DNA of 64,000 nt, from positions 1-64,000 of the forward strand of contig BQMJ01000076.1 in NCBI GenBank assembly GCA_025991245.1, read 5' to 3'. The stretch comes from Galdieria partita. Taxonomy: Eukaryota > Rhodophyta > Bangiophyceae > Galdieriales > Galdieriaceae. Under the pieces are notes generated by a model. That model was not told the origin of the DNA, ran no database searches, and worked only from the letters and a program-made list of their open reading frames with translations. Below are positions 58,101 to 64,000 of the stretch, piece after piece (position 1 is the first letter of the stretch; the number at the start of each line of letters is the position of its first letter). Position numbers and translations under genes: made by a program.

Positions 58101-58269
58101 ATTCACAAAAAATCAACCAAGAGCCCAACAAACGTCTATTGTGACATCGTTGACAATATCTTGTCCAACTGCAATATTTACCAAGTAAAGTCACTCCATG
58201 TTTCTTGGAACGATAGTTGTGTTGAGCAGTTGGACTAGCAAGTGAAACATAAAGGAAACCAATAGTCAT
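55120..58269 (-). CDS. Valyl-tRNA synthetase, bacterial-type/organellar
   Basis: Intronless, 1049 residues. The class I signatures are intact: PPPNITGALHMGHA (HIGH motif, near residue 140) and GQKMSKTLGN (KMSKS motif, near 640). WIPGTDHASIATQ, ATTRPETILGDVAV, GTGALKITPAHD (editing CP1 domain) and DVLDTWFSSGLWPF are all typical of ValRS, and the C-terminus ends in the expected tRNA-binding coiled coil (LEILSSRLDN-like region). About 100 N-terminal residues before the core suggest an organellar leader, and the overall form is bacterial-like, so plastid and/or mitochondrial use is likely. Whether it also serves the cytosol cannot be told from here. Confidence 0.92.
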   Translation of the reverse strand: MTIGFLYVSLASPTAQHNYRSKKHGVTLLGKYCSWTRYCQRCHNRRLLGSWLIFCEYKNSSDSQNILTQEEEKREKEAINRIVVTKRREVPFLELMENLWKQPYQPEKLERVIYDWWETSGYFVPSNNTSKTPFTISMPPPNITGALHMGHAVFVTLQDILVRYHRMQQFPTCWIPGTDHASIATQMLVERMLKSQQGKTKEEVGREKFLELAWQWKEEKTKYITQQLRAMGSSCDWSRERFTMDEQLSKAVEEAFIRLYESGYIYRGHYLVNWSPLLQTAVSDLEVEWVEEDGFLYYFKYCFADSPNEYIPIATTRPETILGDVAVCVHPQDVRYKDRIGQQVIVPYIGRRIPVIADEAVDRHFGTGALKITPAHDHLDYEIGKRHGLALINIMNRDATMNEHCGCFQGLDRMECRSKLWSWMESEGLVLKKEPYCIRVPRSQRSGEVVEPLISLQWFVKTASLALPAMKAIQSGEIRIIPSRFEKIYLHWMQNIHDWCISRQLWWGHSLPVWYLEDMETDCKQEQDSFVVARSEQEALDKVKAKYPNLMGKIRLRRETDVLDTWFSSGLWPFALLGWPNTDTLDYQKFYPNSVMETGYDILFFWVARMIMLGYELTGKPPFHTVYLHGLVRDAKGQKMSKTLGNVLDPLQVMADYGTDALRLALVTNCHAGQDIPFSLEKVVVHRNFANKLWNIGRFIIQNIRQRYNQNDWARLYQQIFQNPLQALDHLGVAEKFIVDRLYKLTVQVSRHIEEFDLAAAGNRIVDFIWDDFADWYIEIAKTRWQEDELYGDGIQVAAVLIFVWDYCLRLLHPFMPFITEAQWQWLIYHCGSLPRSTDALVITEWPQMEHSLFHSFSKEMEQQIFSFECFRDIVRTIRKIRGDYGVAPSQKVKAIIYLKQEAEELAWALKQEWNALKVLAKTENSLDIELNDSVFAASQSSYNANAMEEYRDGFIYVLISPVILIAVGLRGSIDPHKELERLTKQDQKLQKEVEILSSRLDNPQFLQNAPAKVVDENKQLLEQYQQQRQTIRAHWNIFKMLAMEKEAQ

Positions 58270-58386
58270 AAGTAAAAAAAGAATATTGTTCCTTTATCGT
58301 ATTTATGCAACTTCTTCGTTGATGCCTAATTGGACAACGGGAATGAGATTGAATGCCTTCCAATCATTCCTATACAAGAATGCTTA

Positions 58387-59084
58387 TTATATTTCATCAT
58401 TTCCTTGGTAAAGGTCTGCTATTCCATAATCCTTGTCAAAATCAAGCAAGTAATCCACGTCTACTGGTGAAGGAGGAAACAGTCGCAATACTTGTCCACT
58501 GTGACTTGGATGCGAGTCAGTATAATAGTCTCCTTCTTGTGAAGAGTAAACTTCTGGTCCCATAACTAAATTTCCAACATCATCCAAAAACGGTTGTCGT
58601 GATTGAGAATCTCTTCCATAAACATGTTGTGGAGTACGATGATGAGATGAGTCTTGCGAGTCAGCAAAGGAAGGATAGGAATCTTCTACACTTTCTACCA
58701 AACTGCAATCAATAGGACCGCCACTACTTTTAAGAAATATTTGAAACCGTTTTTGTCCTGGTGGCATACCTTCTTCTGGATCGGGTACTTCTAATTCTGT
58801 TCCTGGAGGAGCTCGTATGGCAATCAGAGTATCTCCTTGAAGTGACGGAATGGAACGTATATCTGAAACTGTAACATAAGCGAGTTCCTTTTGAGAACAT
58901 ACCAACTCTCTCAAAGCATTCTGAGTGTCGGTGATGGCTTTATCCAATGCATTTTCTTCTTCAGACAACTGCTTCAACTGTTCTACAATGGAGTCTTTAT
59001 ATTGCATACTGGCTGGATTCTCTTCCACTTCTTGACGTTTCCATACAATAATGTTCTTCTCTTTCTTTTCAATTACTCCGATGC
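58387..59084 (-). CDS. E2F-like protein lacking a visible DNA-binding domain (partial)
   Basis: The frame starts at the EGIGVIEKKEKNIIVWK string that ends the E2F winged-helix domain. It continues with a leucine-zipper dimerisation helix (LKQLSEEENALDKAITDTQN), the marked box (ELAYVTVSDIRSI, then FQIFLKSSGGPID) and ends with DYLLDFDKDYGIADLY, the retinoblastoma-binding motif of E2F activators. No ATG precedes the first codons, so an upstream exon is expected (a possible acceptor follows GGAAG at about 59085), yet I could not find the winged-helix core in the 650 bases before the next gene. The product is therefore either badly delimited, a DNA-binding-deficient paralogue, or a decaying copy. 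E2F factors control S-phase entry. Confidence 0.75.
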
Positions 59085-59745
59085 CTTCCAAAAATAGGTC
59101 TCTATATCACAGTGGCAAAGTATCTTCAACTTACTCTTCATCGTAGTGAATCTTAAAACCTGTTAGACATCTAGTTGCATCTTAGTTCAAGTTTAGTCAT
59201 CTTGAAAGTGAGAATCATGTGCATTTGCTGTGCAACGGCCAACATCAAGATAGTTTGTTCTGTTGTTGATGACTCAATACCATGAAATTTGCTTTAAATT
59301 GCAGAGACTTTTTCTACTTTTAGTTACTAGAGCAAGTAGTTTGAAGTTTCTCTTATGTGTAAACCCAAAAAGCAAACTCTTTTGTAACAAGTATTGATAT
59401 AACAAATTTGACCTAATTTTTGTGTGATATATCAAAAATGTTATGATGAATAGTTGATCATATTGAAAAGTTGACCACAGGCAGTTGTACTCTCTGAAGA
59501 GCGCATCTTCTTGATTGTTCTCTCTTTATTTATCTATATATATCCTATCTCGATTGTCTTCATGAGACTGTCTCTTTGTTCTAAGCATTTCGTAAGAGTT
59601 GTATGTCAAACATCTACTTGAAATTTTAACGAATCAACAATTGCTGGGATAATTGCTGTGGTTCGTGTCAGTTTCATTGCTTTTGTATATAGAGAAGAAG
59701 AAAATATCGGTAAAGACAAACAGTAGAAGCTAACCGAGTCATTCT
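59085..59745. other. Intergenic region upstream of E2F-like and ABC genes
   Basis: 660 AT-rich bases between divergent genes. I translated the minus strand in search of the missing E2F winged-helix exon and saw no RRIYD-like or YDTSL-like string. No other gene is seen. Confidence 0.6.
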
Positions 59746-61886
59746 ATGTATCTATCGGTCCGCAATGATTCCTTTCAATTTTTTTACTACTATAGTGGTT
59801 GTTGTTTTCAACACGTTACACCTCTACTCGGTCGTCATTTGTTTGGCGCCATTTCACTGCAACGCTGTAAACAAACGATGACTTGCACTTCATCCCTAAT
59901 ATGCAACTGTTGTTGGAGAACTGGAAACAATAGCTTTTGTGAAGCAGTTACCAAGTGCAATAGGAACAGATGGGGTATCAGGTTGAGCCCGTCCAGGAAT
60001 AATAGAAAGATATATTGCCAGTGTAGGTCTATGCAAATTACTGTGGAAGAACAACAACAACAACAACGTTCAGTTTGCACATTACAGTTCAAAAACGTTG
60101 GCCTTGACGTAGGAAAGGTGCCTATTATCCGCGACATTAACTTTTCTCTTTTCGAAGGTGAAATATTATGTCTATTGGGACCTTCTGGTAGGAATGGATG
60201 GAAAACTATAAGATGAGTACAGTAACTTGCAGTAGGTAGTGGCAAGTCCACCATATTGAGAATAGCTGCCGGGTTGACTAGGCCAACGGAAGGCTTTGTG
60301 TATTACCAAGGAAAGGAACTTATTGGCATTAATGAAGGAGCAGCCATAGTATTTCAGAATTTTGCTTTATTTCCTTGGCTCACTGTATCAGAAAACGTAG
60401 AATTGGGCATTCGAGTGAGTTGTGTTTGTTTTCTATTGGGCAAACTTACAGTTCTCTTCAGGGTACCAAGTCTAAAATACAAAGAAAAGCAAAAGCAGAA
60501 AAGGCCATTGATATGATTGGTTTGGATGGATATGAAAATGCATATCCTAAAGAGTTGAGCGGGTAAGAATCGTTATCCGAACATTGGATCGACTGAAAGG
60601 CTTTATTTGAAGTGGAATGCGACAACGAGTGGGTTTCGCTAGAGCTATTGCTGTAGAACCTGAACTGTTATGTATGGACGAACCATTTAGTGCCTTGGAT
60701 GTGCTTACTGGTGAGAACTTGAAATCCGAGTTGCTTCGTCTATGGCAGGTTGTCTTGGCAAATTTTTTGCTGTTGTTTGGAACAGAAATAATTGACAGAA
60801 ATAGGCTGGAGAGATACCCACCAAAAGTATTTTAATTGTGACGCATAGCATTGAAGAAGCAGTTGGTCTAGCGGATCGAATTATTATTCTTGGAAAGGAT
60901 CCTGGTAAGAATTTTTTACGAATAGGTTTCATTTTCAAGTCGAGCGGGATATGAATACTTGTAGGTCATATTCGTAGCTTATTGCGAATTCCATTGAGCC
61001 ATCCAAGAGATCGCAAATCGCGAAGTTTTCAAAATTTGATTGATCAAGTGTACACATTGTTATCTAGACCAGATGCTACTTGTTTGACTGAAGGCATTCC
61101 AGTTATGGCTTCTAAGAAACTGAAAAACACTTTTTCAGCTCCTTCGACGAAACTTGTCAGTCAAGAGTCTTCCAAGTAGGTTATAGTTATTTCCATTGAT
61201 CGGTTCATTGAAAGAGATTCAAAGATATCCGACACTACCTTCTGTTCGCATTGGTTCAGTTGCGGGCCTTTTGAGTTTCTTTGGAGATGAACGTGTTATC
61301 GATTTATATCGATTAGGTCAACGGCTGCAATTAGATGTGGATGATTTGTATCCTCTTTTAGAAGCTGGAGTTATTTTAAATATATTAAAAGTAACTGAAG
61401 TAGGTCATCCATTGTTTATAGATTATGGGAAATAGGAAATGATCGCTTGAATATATAGGGAGATGTGATGCTTACTGATCAAGGAAGTCGTTTTTCGGTA
61501 GCTTCTATTGATGATAAGAAAAGCATGGTACGAGAAGCGTTACTTCAGTCTGAAGGAGCTCGTTTAATTCAGCAAATTTATTGGTTACTTCGCCAAACGA
61601 AACGAGTACATCGAGTTCCCGAGGAGTTGATTCTTGATACGGTATATCCTATTGCAATTCTATTTTTGGGTATTATATATATTGTGTTTTAGATTTTGGA
61701 AAAATATTTTTCACCATCCGAGTCTCGTAGGCAGTTGGAAGTAGCGATAGGTATGAAAGAAACAATTGGAATCGTAAAGTACTCAACGCGAATGCAATAG
61801 AGTGGGGAAGATATGCGGAACTCTTTGGATATGATGCACCCAGTGGAGAATTGTTTTTAGATGAAGATCCGCAACAAGGAGAGTGA
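59746..61886 (+). CDS. Bacterial-type ABC transporter ATPase with AAA-associated C-terminal domain
   Basis: Ten exons, nine introns of 47-60 nt; exon starts are 59746, 60236, 60462, 60613, 60805, 60965, 61225, 61459, 61693 and 61801. Phases agree and give 556 residues. The ABC domain has Walker A LGPSGSGKST (across the first intron), Q-loop [11 protein letters not shown], signature [14 protein letters not shown] (across an intron), Walker [13 protein letters not shown] and switch His in LIVTHS. The second half matches the C-terminal domain found in bacterial nitrate/sulfonate/taurine-type ATPases (LLEAGVIL ... [12 protein letters not shown] ... GELFLDED). The first 95 residues have no counterpart and look like a transit peptide, probably to the plastid. 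No permease gene lies nearby. Transported substrate unknown. Confidence 0.88.
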
Positions 61887-62076
61887 AATAAGTAGAGCAG
61901 AAACAATAAGAGTTTGGGGAGAGATTATAAAGTTTTTATACACTTTTTAGTTTGTATGAGATGTGATAACAAAACAACAACCTCTCCATAATCGATAAGC
62001 TTCTAAAATAGAAAATAGAACGCTTTGAATAGACCTAACGACGACTCATCAGACTCTTTCTTTGAATAGGATTCAC

Positions 62077-64000
62077 TTACTCCTCGAAATCATTGGATTT
62101 TCTCATCTTTTCCAATACTCGTTCCGCTTGTTGTAATTCATTTTGTGCTTGTTGCAAAGAATGTAAAACGACTTTGTTACTATCTCTCCATCTTTCTTCT
62201 AAACGTGCTGTTGTTGGTAGCTTGGAAGTAAGATTCAAACGCTTCCATAAACATGAATGAAATAGAGCCAATGAACTATGACTGGGACATTGTAAGACTA
62301 TGGTTTCCTCTCGTTGGATCAAAACAATGCATTCATTCCATGGTGTTTTCATAGGAACAAACCAATCACTTTCCGATAAATTCCATTCAACAGGTAATAA
62401 TGAAGAATGAAAACTCTTTCTATACGGATTGCTCAATCGACAAGTTGTTGTAGTCGCTCGACTCCCCAATTGCCTCGTTGGATTATCGCTGCCACTCACT
62501 ACCTTTATCGGTTCGCAAAAATCCAATACATCCAATACATTTCTTTCACAAGGCAATTCCAACCAAACTATTCATAACATGATTACTGTCTCCATTACTG
62601 GAAGCAACTTACCAGGATATCGATGACTCATACTGGACAATACAGGACCCAACCGATCGAAATGCAAGATCCAAAAAATACGAAAGTGAATAGACAATCC
62701 ATTGGTTTTGTACAAAGGAATCTCCATTCTTTCACAAGCAGCTGAAGTTAACTGATCATAATGAAACATATGTTGTGAAACGAGTCCATCACTACGATGA
62801 CCATCACTATGACAAATATTCTTCCATTGCACAAGCATAGAAAATGGAATCGAAAGTTCCGTTCCTTGATAAGTCCATTCTATCACAACGTGATAAGGTG
62901 GATTGATAGCGCTGCTTTCTTCTCTGTCATCAGTATAGTGACAAATAGCACTATGATCCCTTTGGATACGTCTCACTTGTTGGATAGCAACTTGAAAACC
63001 GTTCTCTTGGGTTTCCTTTCTCATTTTGTCATACCAATGCAATAAAGAATTGAATCGACTCATTTCCAACTGCAACTCTCGAAGTATATCCTTATATCGT
63101 TGTTGCATTCCACTCAAATTGTCCATTTGTTGAAATAAATGGGATGTTGAACAATTCATTTCATGATAACCTCCGTTCGAATCTTGACAAGATAAAGCTG
63201 CAGGAGGAGGAGGAGGAGGAGGAGGAGGAGGAGAAGAGTTTCCATCTTGAACAATGCAATTGGATATAGCAGTCGATGAAAGAACCAGAAAACTACCATC
63301 TATAGCAATGTAAACCATATCTTCCTTCTGATTCTGAAATTCTGCACTCAGAGTCCATCCTATATAAGCGATATGAGTTGCTATCAAAGTGATCCAATTA
63401 CAATGAAAACGAGAAGAAATGGATTCTCCATGATGTTGAGCTGTCTCTTGTTCCTTTTGGATCATCAAATATTGATAACCTCGCGAATTGGATAATAATA
63501 AAAATGTATCCTCATTCATCTTTTCTAACAACTGTACAACACAACCCATCGAAAAAGGAATCACAAAGCGCTCATCGACTGGTTTGTCTAACAATAAACA
63601 CAAATAAAGACTTGAAGAGGGTATAATAATACCATCGCCAAGTTCGTCACATACTACTAAAAACTGGCGACTAATCACTACATTCTTGACTGCTGTCTTC
63701 ATTTGATAAATTCTCTTTGGTTTCATATCATCTATGCAAATCCATTCAATATTGCCTTGAATAGTCCCAATGATAAGACAAGGACGATGAACCTCCGTGC
63801 AATCTTCTTTGGACCATATATGAAAAGGCAATAACATTACGCTAGTAATACAGGGCCACTGTTCTATACCCATAAAATATTCGAAAAGTAAACCAGCACC
63901 ATTGCTATTATCACCGACTTTCATCAACAGAATGGAATAGTTACAAACCAAAATAGCACTAGAATTGGGGAATGTTGATAGTTCCTTCCATGGCTTGAAT
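62077..64000 (-). CDS. Unrecognised large protein with poly-proline tract, 3' part
   Basis: The frame is open from the right edge of the window (no start codon inside) through 62613, then a 45-nt intron (62568-62612) leads to a last exon ending at 62077: at least 625 residues. The N-terminal 250 visible residues read like beta-propeller strands (ITSVMLLPFHIW, CLIIGTIQGNIEWICI). A ten-proline tract follows, then a helical segment (LRELQLEMSRFNSLLHWYDKM) and a C-terminal helix (QQAQNELQQAERVLEKM). This propeller-plus-helix layout is seen in some DNA-repair and trafficking scaffolds, but I do not recognise a family and make no functional call. Confidence 0.7.
63203..63232. repeat. Ten-copy GGA triplet microsatellite in coding sequence
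   Basis: Perfect (GGA)10 on the + strand encodes ten prolines of the minus-strand gene (CCT/TCC repeat read in frame). Such tracts vary in length between strains, and the tract sits in a linker between two apparently folded parts. Confidence 0.9.

Noticed and set aside
1-64000. tRNA, rRNA or CRISPR arrays
   Set aside because: No T-arm-like GGTTCGANTCC with a matching acceptor stem, no rRNA core sequence and no spaced direct repeats were noticed; a covariance-model scan was not possible.

Overview
The window looks like one end of a chromosome from a compact eukaryotic microalga, most likely a cyanidiophyte red alga of the Galdieria type. Evidence seen: base 1 lies in a telomeric repeat array; core genes are packed tens of bases apart on both strands; spliceosomal introns are GT-AG and almost all 45-61 nt; encoded proteins point to a mitochondrion (ACP, uS17m, MCC beta) and a plastid (lumenal Deg protease, ABC ATPase with a long leader). 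The species is an inference; no marker gene fixes it.

Layout. 1-0.6 kb: telomere of a 10-nt C-rich repeat (G strand TTTATTAGGG) with scattered 11-nt variants, decaying into telomere-like sequence. 0.6-11.3 kb: three copies of a subtelomeric unit, one short (1.7 kb) and two of about 4.5 kb, each containing smaller subrepeats that begin with degenerate telomere-like blocks. 11.3-20.3 kb: gene-free, with diverged pieces of the same unit and a second dispersed repeat (14.99, 17.09, 19.44 kb) that may be relics of the NTPase genes that follow. 20.3-32.8 kb: four related large NTPase genes in one orientation, resembling Crinkler/RHS-type P-loop NTPases with nuclease-like C-termini (or the 'archaeal ATPase' expansion reported in Galdieria). 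One looks whole and three look broken. This is the most unusual part of the window. 32.8-34.6 kb: gene-free transition.

34.6-64 kb is a dense core: a MAP3K-epsilon-like kinase, mitochondrial acyl carrier protein, an unknown protein, a CSA/ERCC8-like WD protein, VPS35 (retromer), EED/FIE (Polycomb PRC2), an oxysterol-binding protein, a patatin-like lipase, mitochondrial ribosomal protein uS17, methylcrotonyl-CoA carboxylase beta (13 exons), a plastid Deg1-type protease, an intronless valyl-tRNA synthetase, an E2F-like gene without a visible DNA-binding domain, a bacterial-type ABC ATPase split by nine introns, and the 3' part of an unknown protein running off the window.

The core genes do not form one pathway; they are housekeeping genes whose closeness (12-38 bp between several neighbours) reflects genome compaction. 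The contrast between this core and the gene-poor, repeat-rich end with a decaying multigene family is the main organisational message. Exon boundaries were placed by hand from frame, splice signals and remembered family alignments. Similarities between repeats were judged by eye.
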